Below are positions 8,801-17,875 of a stretch of 64,000 bases of DNA, one piece after another. Under the pieces are notes generated by a model. It saw only the letters and a program-made list of their open reading frames with translations. It did not search any database and had not been told where the DNA came from. Each line of letters opens with the position of its first letter. Position 1 is the first letter of the stretch. This stretch comes from an uncultured Clostridia bacterium. Its GTDB lineage: Bacteria > Bacillota > Clostridia > Lachnospirales > CAG-274. The position numbers were made by a program, and so were the translations under genes. The DNA is taken from NCBI GenBank assembly GCA_947585865.1, contig CANPXH010000012.1:1-64000 (forward strand). Reading direction: 5' to 3'.

Positions 8801-9421
8801 ATGGCAAAGCAGAGAGAAAAAACTCGCAGTCTTGTGGAAATGGCACTTTTTGCGGCTATTATTGTTATACTTACAATAACGCCCTTAGGCTTTATTCCAT
8901 TGGGATTTATGAACGCAACCACTATCCACATTCCCGTAATAATAGCGGGTATCGTATTCGGCTGGAAGAAAGGCGCTCTTACAGGCTTTATGTTCGGACT
9001 GGCAAGCTTTTTAAATGCTACATTCCGTTCTGCAAGCGTTACGGCATTTCTTTTTACTCCTCTCAAGCCGGGCGGTAATTTTTTCAGTTTGGTCATTTGC
9101 TTTGTGCCTCGTATACTGATAGGCGTTGCAGCCTATTTTGTTTATGCGGGTCTTTCAAAGACGATCAAGAAAAAGGCACCTTCTATGTTTGTGGCAGGTG
9201 TTGCGGGCTCAATGACCAATACCATACTTGTTATGGGAATGGCATACATATTTTTTGCTAAAAAATATGCTGAAGCAACAGGCCTTGCAAGTGTGGATCT
9301 CGTGCTCAAGGCAGTGCTCACGGTAATGGCTGTAAACGGTATTCCCGAAGCAATAGTTGCAGGAATAATATCCTCGGCCGTATGTGCAGCCCTTATGGCA
9401 GCATACAAAAACAGATTATAA
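8801..9421 (+). CDS. ECF transporter S component, probable pantothenate uptake
   Basis: A 206-residue membrane protein with about six hydrophobic segments, in the style of ECF-transporter substrate-binding (S) components (KTRSLVEMALFAAIIVIL at the start, then the VFGWKKGALTGFMFGLASFL loop-helix). S components work with a shared EcfA/A'/T energising module, which is not in the window. It sits 13 bases upstream of coaX and divergent from coaBC, so pantothenate is the most likely vitamin (PanT-like); this is from context only. The ATG follows AAGGAGGAAT. Confidence 0.75.
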   Translation: MAKQREKTRSLVEMALFAAIIVILTITPLGFIPLGFMNATTIHIPVIIAGIVFGWKKGALTGFMFGLASFLNATFRSASVTAFLFTPLKPGGNFFSLVICFVPRILIGVAAYFVYAGLSKTIKKKAPSMFVAGVAGSMTNTILVMGMAYIFFAKKYAEATGLASVDLVLKAVLTVMAVNGIPEAIVAGIISSAVCAALMAAYKNRL

Positions 9422-9434
9422 TAAGAGGTAACAT

Positions 9435-10202
9435 ATGATACTGGCAATAGACATAGGAAACACAAATATAGTCGTAGGCGGTATAAGCGGAGAAAACATT
9501 GATTTTATGGCTCGGCTGGCTACGGATAAAGTAAAGACAAAAGACGAATACGGCATTAATATTCTCAGCCTTTTGCAGCTTTATCACATAGACAGAAAAA
9601 ATATAGAGGGCTGTATAATCTCATCTGTTGTGCCTCCTGTTTTAGATCAGATAAAAAGGGCAGTTGAGCTTGCAACAGGGCATAAGCCAATGATCGTAGG
9701 TCCGGGAATAAAGACAGGACTTAATATTCTTATGGACGATCCCGCAGCTGTGGGCAGCGATCGAATAGTAAGCTCTGTAGCCGCTCTTTCTATGTTTAAG
9801 CCGCCGATACTTATTATAGATATGGGTACGGCTACAACTATAGATACCATTGACAAGAAGGGCCGATATATAGGCGGATGCATTATGCCGGGAGTGAATA
9901 TAAGTCTGCAGGCTCTTACGGCAGGCACGGCTCAGCTTCCGGGCATAAGCCTTGAAAATCCTAAATCTGCCATAGGCAAGAATACCGTAGATTGTATGCG
10001 CAGCGGCATAATTTACGGCACGGCTTCCATGATAGAAGGATATGTTTCAAGGATAGAAAAAGAACTTGGCGAAAAAACCAATGTGGTTGTAACGGGAGGC
10101 TTGGGCAGACAAATATGCCGCTATTGTGTAAGAGATGATTTCAATTATTGTGACGATCTGCTGCTGAGAGGCTTAAATATCATATATAACAAAAACAAAT
10201 GA
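9435..10202 (+). CDS. coaX: Type III pantothenate kinase CoaX
   Basis: 255 residues, typical length. It phosphorylates pantothenate in the first committed step of CoA synthesis. The ASKHA-fold signatures are visible: DIGNTNIVVGG near the N-terminus (phosphate 1), DMGTATTIDTI in the middle (phosphate 2), and VVTGGLGRQI (adenosine side). The DPAAVGSDRIV stretch is typical of CoaX. It is in one unit with the upstream ECF S component. Confidence 0.95.
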   Translation: MILAIDIGNTNIVVGGISGENIDFMARLATDKVKTKDEYGINILSLLQLYHIDRKNIEGCIISSVVPPVLDQIKRAVELATGHKPMIVGPGIKTGLNILMDDPAAVGSDRIVSSVAALSMFKPPILIIDMGTATTIDTIDKKGRYIGGCIMPGVNISLQALTAGTAQLPGISLENPKSAIGKNTVDCMRSGIIYGTASMIEGYVSRIEKELGEKTNVVVTGGLGRQICRYCVRDDFNYCDDLLLRGLNIIYNKNK

Positions 10203-10244
10203 TAACAATAAAAGAGGACTAAACAGTCCTCTTTTATTGTTATA
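10203..10244. terminator. Bidirectional terminator
   Basis: An 18-bp perfect stem (10203-10220 with 10227-10244) around TAAACA, with A-run and T-run flanks built into the stem. It ends coaX and overlaps the stop codon of the convergent gene. Confidence 0.85.
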
Positions 10245-11478
10245 TGGTATAGAATTTTATTTCGCCCTTATCTATGAGCTTTTGAACAGATTCCTTAACG
10301 GTTATAACATTATTTTTAGCATCTGTGAAAGTTATTTTGTACTCATCGTCAAATACACATTCGGCAACGCCTTCGCTTGTTATCTTAGCCGTACCCTTTG
10401 TTATGATATCCTTACCGTTAGACTCGATTATCTGATAATCAAAAGATGTTGCGGTAAGCTTGCTTATAACAAGTGTTTTTGCCGTAGCGGCAGATCCGCT
10501 TGAATAGCTTCCTTCTTTAAAGGTGGCAACAGAAGCGGAGGGTGCATTTTTATCTTCCTGCTTGTAAGTTGCTTTGCCGCTGGGTATCTGTAAGCCCTTG
10601 GCCTCATCAATGGTTATCTCATCGCCGTCAATATGGAACTTGATTATATCAAGCTCGGTAGCGTTATATGTGGCATCATTGCCATTTACGGAAGCGTGAC
10701 CCTGTGCCTTGGTGTTGCCTTCTGCATCTGAAAGAATGAAATCAAAAGCAACATCGCTTGAATCGGAGATCGTAAGCGTAACAGGATCGTTGGCATCTGA
10801 TGTATTTGTAGGCTGAAGTATGAATTTTCCGTCATACCATGAATTTATATAAAGGCTTGTCTGTACCTCAGACGCTTCCTTTAAAAAAATGGCTTTGCCG
10901 CTTGGCACTTGAAGCCCCTTGGCTTCGTCTATAGTAACGGTGTCGCCGCTTAAGGTAAATTTCAATACATCCAGTTCGGTAGCGTTATATGTGGCTGTAT
11001 TGCCGTTTGCCGTAACTTTGCCGCTTAATTTGGTGTTGCCGTTTACATCCAAAAGACTAAAGTCAAAGCCCTCGTTTGTAGCGTTGGTTATAACAAGTGT
11101 CTTTGGATCATCGGCATTTGTAGTATCAGTAGTCTGAAGAACAAATCTGCCGCTTGTCCATTTTTGCACAACGGGAGCATCGGCGTTTTGAGGCTGTACG
11201 GCAGGAGCTGCAGTCGGCAGACTTATTGAGGCAGTCTTTGTGGCTGCGTTATAGTCGACCTTTGCGCCCAGGTTTTCCGTTACCGCTCTTAGGGGTACAT
11301 ATGTAGTGCCGTTGTAAAGCAGTGTCTCTGATGCTGAGGGCTGTCCGTTTACAATAAGCTTTACTCTGTTGAAAAAGGCCTCTATATTTTGCCCGCCCTC
11401 TGCATATGAAAGTATGGGTGCGGCAATAAGAGCTGCTGATAAAAATCCGACAATAAACCCCTTAAATGTTTTTTTCAT
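10240..11478 (-). CDS. Secreted protein: copper amine oxidase N-like domain plus three tandem repeats
   Basis: 412 residues with an N-terminal signal peptide (MKKTFKGFIVGFLSAALIAA, probable cut after SYA). Residues 30-88 match the copper amine oxidase N-terminal-like (stalk) domain: VNGQ, NGTTYVPLRAV and the NLGAKVDYNAATKT region. A low-complexity linker follows. Then come two clear repeats of about 95 residues (105-200 and 213-306), each with a W-GKF/RFVLQ start, a DPVTL/KTLVI core and an IDEAKGLQ-PSGKA end. A third, diverged copy covers 318-408. Such proteins are extracytoplasmic; the ligand and function are unknown. No neighbour gives a clear hint. Confidence 0.8.
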   Translation of the reverse strand: MKKTFKGFIVGFLSAALIAAPILSYAEGGQNIEAFFNRVKLIVNGQPSASETLLYNGTTYVPLRAVTENLGAKVDYNAATKTASISLPTAAPAVQPQNADAPVVQKWTSGRFVLQTTDTTNADDPKTLVITNATNEGFDFSLLDVNGNTKLSGKVTANGNTATYNATELDVLKFTLSGDTVTIDEAKGLQVPSGKAIFLKEASEVQTSLYINSWYDGKFILQPTNTSDANDPVTLTISDSSDVAFDFILSDAEGNTKAQGHASVNGNDATYNATELDIIKFHIDGDEITIDEAKGLQIPSGKATYKQEDKNAPSASVATFKEGSYSSGSAATAKTLVISKLTATSFDYQIIESNGKDIITKGTAKITSEGVAECVFDDEYKITFTDAKNNVITVKESVQKLIDKGEIKFYTI

Positions 11479-11500
11479 AATATTCCCCCTTGCATAAAAA

Positions 11501-11523
11501 TGGGGCAGAGGATATCTGCCCCA
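11501..11523 (-). terminator. Terminator of the uxaBAC operon
   Basis: A 9-bp perfect stem TGGGGCAGA/TCTGCCCCA, followed on the - strand by five T, between the uxaC stop and the next gene in the same direction. Confidence 0.8.
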
Positions 11524-11536
11524 AAGATATTATAAA

Positions 11537-12934
11537 TTAAAGTCTGAAATATTTAGCTGCATTGTTGTAGCAGATATCGGCTACAAGCTTGCCTGCAAAT
11601 TCCACATCATTTGCATACTCACCGTCTTCGATCCACTGACCTATGATATTACAAAGTATCCTTCTGAAATACTCATGTCTTGGATATGAAAGGAAGCTTC
11701 TGGAGTCTGTAAGCATACCTACGAACTTACCGAGAACACCTAAGTTGCCAAGAGCCTTTATCTGTGCTTCCATACCGTCCTTGTTGTCATTGAACCACCA
11801 AGCGGTACCAAACTGTATCTTGGAAGCGGCTTCCGTGCCCTGGAAACAGCCAAGTATTGTGCCGAATACCTGATTGTCGGCAGGATTGCCTGCAAATAAC
11901 AATGTCTTAGGAAGGGCATTCTTGTAGTCAAGAGCGTCTAAAAGATTAGTAAGCCCTTCAACCGTTGACCAGTCTGATATACAGTCAAAGCCTGTATCCG
12001 GACCCATTTTTTCAAACATTCTTGTGTTGTTGTCACGCTTGATGTTCATATGGATCTCCATAGCCCAGTCTCTCTTGTGGTATTCCTCGCCTAAGAAGAG
12101 CATAAGAGCTGTTCTGTACTTCTCGCCCTCGTCTTTTGTAGGAGCGGTGCCAGAAATGGCCTTTGCAAGTATAGCATCTATTTCTGCCTCGGAGGCCTTG
12201 TTGAAAGGCACATATGTGAAAGCATGGTCGGATGCACGGCAGCCTAATTCCTCAAATAATGCCATTCTCTTAAGAAGGACTTCCTTAAGGTCTGCAAATG
12301 TCTTTATTTCCTTGCCGCCTACTTCGCCGAGAGTCTTTATATATTCTGCAAATGTGGGAGCATCGATATTGAGAGCTTTGTCGGGTCTCCATGCAGGATA
12401 TACCTTGAATCTTGTTTCTTCAGCCGCTAATTTCTTGTGCCATTCAAGAGAATCGGCAGGATCGTCGGTAGTGTTGATAGCGTTTACGTTTGACTTAACA
12501 ATAAGCTCTCTTACTCTGAAATCGGGCTTTGCAAGCATTTCGTTTATCTTGTCATGTATCTCAACTGCATTGTCCTTTGTAAGAGGCTCGTATATACCGA
12601 AGTATCTCTGTAATTCAAGGTGAGTCCAGTGGTACAGAGGATTGCCGATAGCATACTGTATAGTCTCAGCCCACTTTACGAACTTATTGAGCTTGTCGGC
12701 GTTCTTGCCTGTGATCTCTTCCTCGGGTACGCCCAATGAACGCATTGCTCTCCACTTATAGTGGTCACCGCCAAGCCATACATCGGAAATATCCTCAAAA
12801 TTCTTGTTCTCGTATATTTCCTGTGGATTAAGATGACAGTGGAAGTCATAAATAGGTTCGTCTTTTGCATACTTGTGGAATAATGTTCTTGCGGTCTCTG
12901 TCTTTAATAAAAAGTTTTCATCAATAAAACCCAT
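11537..12934 (-). CDS. uxaC: Glucuronate (uronate) isomerase UxaC
   Basis: 465 residues. It interconverts D-glucuronate/D-fructuronate and D-galacturonate/D-tagaturonate, the entry step of hexuronate breakdown. Family landmarks include the metal-binding YDFHCHLNPQEI near residue 30, DDPADSLEWH, the KVYPAWRPDKAL stretch, EIHMNIKRDNNTRMFEKMGPD, and LTDSRSFLSYPRHEYFRR near the C-terminus. Start is ATG 12934 after GGAGGAATCAAAC. It is the last gene of the uxaB-uxaA-uxaC operon. Confidence 0.96.
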   Translation of the reverse strand: MGFIDENFLLKTETARTLFHKYAKDEPIYDFHCHLNPQEIYENKNFEDISDVWLGGDHYKWRAMRSLGVPEEEITGKNADKLNKFVKWAETIQYAIGNPLYHWTHLELQRYFGIYEPLTKDNAVEIHDKINEMLAKPDFRVRELIVKSNVNAINTTDDPADSLEWHKKLAAEETRFKVYPAWRPDKALNIDAPTFAEYIKTLGEVGGKEIKTFADLKEVLLKRMALFEELGCRASDHAFTYVPFNKASEAEIDAILAKAISGTAPTKDEGEKYRTALMLFLGEEYHKRDWAMEIHMNIKRDNNTRMFEKMGPDTGFDCISDWSTVEGLTNLLDALDYKNALPKTLLFAGNPADNQVFGTILGCFQGTEAASKIQFGTAWWFNDNKDGMEAQIKALGNLGVLGKFVGMLTDSRSFLSYPRHEYFRRILCNIIGQWIEDGEYANDVEFAGKLVADICYNNAAKYFRL

Positions 12935-12996
12935 GTTTGATTCCTCCAATCTTTGTTGTAATGTTTATTGTATCCGCTATTGCAAGGTTTATAACA

Positions 12997-14469
12997 TTAA
13001 AGAGTTACGCCGTTTTTAAATATGGCTATCTCTCTGTAATCGTTGATCTCATTCTTTGTCTTGGCTCTGTCTGATGCAACATCGAGTATGAATTTAAAGA
13101 ATTCCTCCGCATACTCGTTCATCTTTTTGTCCTCAATAAGTCTGCCTGCATTCCAGTCTATCCAGTTCTTTTTCCTGTTGGCAAGGTCTGAATTGGTGGC
13201 TATCTTTATTGTGGGAACAGGTGAGCCTACGGGAGTGCCTCTTCCCGTTGAGAAGAGTATAATATGGCAGCCGCTTGCCATCATACCGCTTATGGCTACA
13301 ATATCGTTGCCGGGGCCCTGCAAGAGTGAAAGTCCGTCGGCAGTTGCCTTGTCACCGTAGAGGAGAACTCCGTTTACATTTGAGGTGCCGCCCTTTTGAG
13401 TACAGCCAAGTGACTTGTCCTCAAGAGTGGTGATACCGCCTTTCTTATTGCCTGGTGACGGATTCTCGCCTACAGGCTCGCCATGGCTTATAAAGTATTC
13501 CTTGAAATTGTTTACAAGGCTTACAGTCTTTTCAAAGGTTTCCTTATCCTTGCATCTGTCCATAAGTATGGTCTCTGCGCCGAACATTTCGGGAACCTCG
13601 GACAGTACGGTCTTGCCGCCGTTGGCAACCATTATATCGGATATCCTGCCTATGAGCGGATTGGCGGTAATGCCTGAAAGACCGTCTGAGCCGCCGCACT
13701 TAAGGCCGATAACAAGCTTGCTTACAGGAACCTCCTCCTGCTTGAACTGAGAAGCATATTCCACAAGCTCGCCTATTACATCAACAGCATCTTCAACGTC
13801 ATTCTCGTGCTCTTGGCAAATGAAGAATTTAACTCTTTCCTCATCGTAATCGCCAAGTATCTTCTTGAACTCGTCTATATTATTGTTCTCACAGCCAAGG
13901 CTCAACACAAGCACGCCTGCCGCATTGGGATGTCTTACCATGCCTGCAAGAAGCTTCTGAGTATTTTCATGATCCTCGCCAAGCTGTGAGCAGCCGTAGG
14001 GATGAACGAAGTTGTAAATACCCTCTACCTTATCGCCGTATCTCTTGTTGGCTTCTTTCACAATGGCATTTGAAACACCGTTTACACAGCCTACTGTATT
14101 TACTATCCAAATTTCATTTCTTATGCCGACTTCGCCGTTCTTTCTTACATAGCCCATGAATGTATCGTGTCTTGTAACGGGTATGTCCTTATGCTTTGGT
14201 GAGTAGGTGTATTCAAGTGTAGAGCTTAAGTTTGTCTTTACATTGTGAGAATGTACCCACTCGCCTGCTTTTATATCTCTTGTGGTATGACCTATAGGAT
14301 AGCCGTATTTTATGATATTCTCATTTTCGGGGATATCCACTATAGCCATCTTATGGCCTCTGTCAATATTTTCAAGGGCAGCCACGCCGTATATTTCCTC
14401 GCCCTTGGCAATATTGTCTATGGCAACGACTACATTGTCGTTATCGTTTATCTTGATATACTTTTCCAT
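12997..14469 (-). CDS. uxaA: Altronate dehydratase UxaA
   Basis: 490 residues. It dehydrates D-altronate to 2-keto-3-deoxygluconate. The N-terminal SAF-type domain (about 1-95) is followed by the main dehydratase domain with HPYGCSQLGEDHENT, VLVLSLGCENN, GLKCGGSDGLSGITANP and GRGTPVGSPVPTIKIATNS. Length and order match full-length UxaA, in which both domains are fused. It is the middle gene of the operon, 21 bases downstream of uxaB and about 60 upstream of uxaC. Confidence 0.96.
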   Translation of the reverse strand: MEKYIKINDNDNVVVAIDNIAKGEEIYGVAALENIDRGHKMAIVDIPENENIIKYGYPIGHTTRDIKAGEWVHSHNVKTNLSSTLEYTYSPKHKDIPVTRHDTFMGYVRKNGEVGIRNEIWIVNTVGCVNGVSNAIVKEANKRYGDKVEGIYNFVHPYGCSQLGEDHENTQKLLAGMVRHPNAAGVLVLSLGCENNNIDEFKKILGDYDEERVKFFICQEHENDVEDAVDVIGELVEYASQFKQEEVPVSKLVIGLKCGGSDGLSGITANPLIGRISDIMVANGGKTVLSEVPEMFGAETILMDRCKDKETFEKTVSLVNNFKEYFISHGEPVGENPSPGNKKGGITTLEDKSLGCTQKGGTSNVNGVLLYGDKATADGLSLLQGPGNDIVAISGMMASGCHIILFSTGRGTPVGSPVPTIKIATNSDLANRKKNWIDWNAGRLIEDKKMNEYAEEFFKFILDVASDRAKTKNEINDYREIAIFKNGVTL

Positions 14470-14490
14470 AATTTCCTCCTCTTGAAGAGC

Positions 14491-16035
14491 TTATTTTAAA
14501 ACTGCCTCAACCTCGGATACAACGCCGTTGTTAAGTATGTTGTAAAGATGATCCGTTACAATAGCGGGGAAGTCGCCTAAGCCGCTGTTGAGATCGGCGC
14601 CGAGCCAAAAGTCCTTGTTAGCGCAAACCTTCTTGACAACATCGGCAACCTGAGCCTTGTCGGAGGCATCAACGCCTGTCCATACATTCTTGTAGAATTC
14701 AAGAACTTCGGGGCTGTCCTTAACGGGATATTCCTCGCTGCCTCTGTGGCCGATAAGTGCGCCGTCTTTGATCTCGGTTCCCTTGTAAAATGCAAGGTAT
14801 GCCGCAAAGGAGAATGTAAGGATCTTGGGCAGCTTGCCGTTTTGTGCATAGTATTCCTGAATAGTATGGAGAACTCTTGCCTCAAACTTTGATGTTGAGT
14901 TAAGAGAAATATCCATGAGCTTATGCTTGATGAAAGGATTTTGGAATCTGTCAAACACTGCATCCGCAAAGCTCTTTAAATCCTCGTGAGTTAATTCCGG
15001 GCTTTCGATAGCGGGGATTATTTCCTCATCGAGAGCCTTTACAAGATAGTTGTAATACATTTTGTCGGCCATCATTTCGCCTACTAAGTTGTGGCCTGAA
15101 AGATAAGCCGCAAGTACTGAACAGGTGTGAGCGCCGTTGAGTATCCTTACCTTACGCTTCTTATAAGGCTTAACATCGGGAGTGAATATTACCTTTAAGC
15201 CGGCTGACGGGAAGGGCAGTTCCTTCTCAAGCTCGGCAGGACCTTCTATTACCCATGTGTGGAATATTTCGCTTGTATCGATAGCGTTATCTTCATAACC
15301 AAATTCTTCGCAAAGCTCCTTAGCCTCGTCACGGGGATAGCCTGTAACTATTCTGTCCACAAGTGTGCTTGTAAATACGCAGGCTGTCTCTATCCAGTCG
15401 ATGAAATCTGCGCCTAAGTTCCAATTTTCTGCATGCTTAAGAACATATTTCTTCAAAGTCTTGCCGTTGTCGTCTATAAGCTCGCAGGGAATGAATACGA
15501 GACCCTTGCTCTTGTCGCCGTCAAATGCCTTAAATCTCTTGTATAAGAAATTAGTTACCTTAGCGGGGAAGGAATCCTGTGGCTCGCTGTCTGTCATAGG
15601 CTCGTCCTTCCAGGAAATACCTGCCTCTGTAGTGTTGGATACAACAAATCTGAGTTCGGGATTTGATGCACAGGCATTGTAAGTGTCAAGGTCTACATAT
15701 GGATTGATGCATCTCTTTACGCAAGTGATAAGTCTCTTGTCGGAAACCTTTTGACCATCCTCACGACCTCTTGCAATAAGGGTGTAAAGACCCTCCTGCT
15801 CATTAAGTATATTCCTTAAAAAGTCGCCGCCCGGAATAGGCTGTATAAGAGTGATACCGCCCTTGAATAAGCCTTGAGCATTTATTTCGTCAAACATATA
15901 GTCAACGAAAGCTCTTAAGAAATTACCTTCGCCGAACTGTATTATTCTTTCGGGCAGTTCTTCCTTTGTACCGATCTTAAGATCATCATTGAACTTAAAG
16001 CCGTTTGTTAAAAGTTTTCTGCTTAATTTTTCCAT
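14491..16035 (-). CDS. uxaB: Tagaturonate reductase UxaB
   Basis: 514 residues of the mannitol dehydrogenase/tagaturonate reductase family. It reduces D-tagaturonate to D-altronate with NADH. Visible features are the N-terminal RIIQFGEGNFLRAFVDYMFD nucleotide-binding start, VSNTTEAGISW, the family KVRILNGAHTCSV segment (catalytic Lys/Asn/His region) near residue 290, and GHRGSEEYPVKD. The GGAGGT site precedes ATG 16035. It is the first gene of the galacturonate branch operon. No separate mannonate branch (uxuA/uxuB), aldolase or kinase is in the window. Confidence 0.95.
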   Translation of the reverse strand: MEKLSRKLLTNGFKFNDDLKIGTKEELPERIIQFGEGNFLRAFVDYMFDEINAQGLFKGGITLIQPIPGGDFLRNILNEQEGLYTLIARGREDGQKVSDKRLITCVKRCINPYVDLDTYNACASNPELRFVVSNTTEAGISWKDEPMTDSEPQDSFPAKVTNFLYKRFKAFDGDKSKGLVFIPCELIDDNGKTLKKYVLKHAENWNLGADFIDWIETACVFTSTLVDRIVTGYPRDEAKELCEEFGYEDNAIDTSEIFHTWVIEGPAELEKELPFPSAGLKVIFTPDVKPYKKRKVRILNGAHTCSVLAAYLSGHNLVGEMMADKMYYNYLVKALDEEIIPAIESPELTHEDLKSFADAVFDRFQNPFIKHKLMDISLNSTSKFEARVLHTIQEYYAQNGKLPKILTFSFAAYLAFYKGTEIKDGALIGHRGSEEYPVKDSPEVLEFYKNVWTGVDASDKAQVADVVKKVCANKDFWLGADLNSGLGDFPAIVTDHLYNILNNGVVSEVEAVLK

Positions 16036-16086
16036 GGGAAATACCTCCGTTTTTGTATAATTTATTCAGTATAATTACCTAATAAT

Positions 16087-16115
16087 ATAATACTATAAAA
16101 TCGGCGGTAAATCAA
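16087..16115 (-). promoter_or_regulatory. Probable uxaBAC promoter
   Basis: On the - strand TTGATT (16110-16115) and TATTAT (16087-16092) are 17 bases apart, about 50 bases before uxaB. Confidence 0.55.
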
Positions 16116-16145
16116 TATTAACTTTACATATTTTACAAAAATATT

Positions 16146-16173
16146 AAATGCACATTTCAGTAAATGAACATTT
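16146..16173. promoter_or_regulatory. Twin dyads upstream of uxaBAC, possible regulator site
   Basis: Two perfect dyads AAATG-NN-CATTT lie at 16146-16157 and 16162-16173, with starts 16 bases apart. They fall upstream of the -35 box, where an activator or distal operator would bind. The cognate regulator is unknown. Confidence 0.4.
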
Positions 16174-16190
16174 TTACCAAAAAAAGATAG

Positions 16191-16254
16191 CAGGCTTTGG
16201 TAAAAGCCGTCGGTTATGAGTATGTAGCGAAAGCAGAGTACGAATATCCTTGAC
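16191..16254. repeat. Dispersed structured repeat, copy B
   Basis: Nearly identical to copy A from the GGCTTT hairpin to TATCCTTGAC. It overlaps the 3' end of blaR1: the last codons and the stop of that gene are read from the repeat on the - strand. Confidence 0.8.
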
Positions 16255-17875
16255 TAAAAATATCGTTTAGGATATTAATAGCGGTATTCTGAGCTGTTAT
16301 CCCGTCAGCACCCTTGCCGGTCATTTCCAAAGCAAAAAAGAAAGTTCTGTCGGGAAACTCTGCAGCACCTACAAACCAGCCCCGCACATTCTTTCCCCAA
16401 ACATTTCCCGTACCCGTTTTGCCATAAACATTATCGGAAAGACGTATGGAATTCAATACAGCCGTTACGTTTTTTTCATCGAAGCCAAAGGAATTATTGT
16501 ACACATTTCTTATAAAATCCGCCTGTTCCAGCGGCGATATTTCAAGGGAATTTTCAAGCCAATAAGCCTTTTTGCTCCAGCCGGTGTTTTGATTGCCGTA
16601 GCCTGTTTTTGCAAGAAATTTATGTCTTTCAGCATTGCTTATAAAACTGTCTATCCTTTGAAAATACCAGTTGACGCTGTATTGCATTGCAGAAAACAAA
16701 TCGTGAGAACGATCCCATTCAGCAAAAGGATTTTCCACTCCGTCCCATTCAAAAGTGCTGCTGTCGGCAGATATAACATTGTTTTCAAGCCCGTTAAGAG
16801 CAAGGGCTATTTTGTATGTGGAATCAGGGGAGTTTCGCTTTACCGCTTCGTCGGTGTTGTATATGTAATAATGACTGTAGGAACTGTCAAATAGCACAAA
16901 GCAGCCATTCTTATCTCTGAAATAGCTGTCAAGCTCAAGAGTACTGAAGTTATCGGGAAGTGTAATACGGCTGAATACACCGGCATTTGTATTTATTTGT
17001 ATTCCTGCACAAATTAAAACCGCAGACAATATAAATACGGATACTTTTGCCGACACAGAAGTCTTATTTACAGGCTGTGATATAGTCTCAAGGCGTTTTC
17101 TGAGCTTTTTGAAATCCGAAAAATGTTCTGCCATAGACATACATCTGCGTTCTGCTGAATAAAGCAGAGCCTTGCCGTAACCGTTGCTGTCACCGTTTTT
17201 GCTTATTACACACATATCGCAGTAAAGCTCCATATCAAGCCGAAAAAGATTTGCCATAATGTACACAAGAGGATTGAACCAGTAAAGAGCGGACACTATA
17301 TTAAGAATAATATTTATAAAAGCGTCTCTGTGTTTATGATGATAAAGCTCGTGCAGAAATATGAATTCTAATTCCTGATTGCTATATTCTCTTTCGGGAA
17401 TAATAACTATGCGATTTAAAATGCCAAAGGATATGGGTGACTTTATATTAGTCGCTGTATAGAGATGTGCTTTCACATTTAGCTCAGCGCAGAGCTTTTC
17501 AAACTGTTCATTATAAACAGGCGTTTTTCCCATATGCATAAGCATAAACATAGCAAAAAGAAGCATAATAAGTCCTATAAGCACTCCTGCAATCCATATA
17601 TAATATACAAAATCAAGGCTGTATGAGGATATATAAAAATCTGCATCAGCTGCAACATTTAATATATCCGAAGCTGCTGTGTGACTGTAGTTTGCAGTAT
17701 ACGACAGCACAGATATATTCATATCCGGCAGGAAAACCGCCGCCATAAGAATAAGGCACATTATCCATACAGTTCTGCTATATCCCGGCGGAATATGAAA
17801 AAAATGCCTTACCGCTATAATAATCGTTATACACAGTGAAATGACAGCATTTGACATTATAATGTGATATATCAT
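16214..17875 (-). CDS. blaR1: BlaR1-type beta-lactam sensor/signal transducer
   Basis: 553 residues. The N-terminal M56 membrane metalloprotease part has several membrane helices and the zinc motif HELYH (175-179). A further helix near 280-297 leads to an extracellular penicillin-binding sensor (about 310-540) related to class D beta-lactamases. Its motifs are the acylated Ser352 in STYK, SVN at 400-402, YGN at 426-428, and KTG at 486-488. Binding of a beta-lactam triggers proteolysis that removes BlaI. The start overlaps the blaI stop (TAATG), so translation is coupled. The last roughly 11 residues (GYSYSAFATYS) and the stop come from repeat copy B, an altered C-terminus unlikely to hurt the sensor fold. 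Confidence 0.93.
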   Translation of the reverse strand: MIYHIIMSNAVISLCITIIIAVRHFFHIPPGYSRTVWIMCLILMAAVFLPDMNISVLSYTANYSHTAASDILNVAADADFYISSYSLDFVYYIWIAGVLIGLIMLLFAMFMLMHMGKTPVYNEQFEKLCAELNVKAHLYTATNIKSPISFGILNRIVIIPEREYSNQELEFIFLHELYHHKHRDAFINIILNIVSALYWFNPLVYIMANLFRLDMELYCDMCVISKNGDSNGYGKALLYSAERRCMSMAEHFSDFKKLRKRLETISQPVNKTSVSAKVSVFILSAVLICAGIQINTNAGVFSRITLPDNFSTLELDSYFRDKNGCFVLFDSSYSHYYIYNTDEAVKRNSPDSTYKIALALNGLENNVISADSSTFEWDGVENPFAEWDRSHDLFSAMQYSVNWYFQRIDSFISNAERHKFLAKTGYGNQNTGWSKKAYWLENSLEISPLEQADFIRNVYNNSFGFDEKNVTAVLNSIRLSDNVYGKTGTGNVWGKNVRGWFVGAAEFPDRTFFFALEMTGKGADGITAQNTAINILNDIFSQGYSYSAFATYS

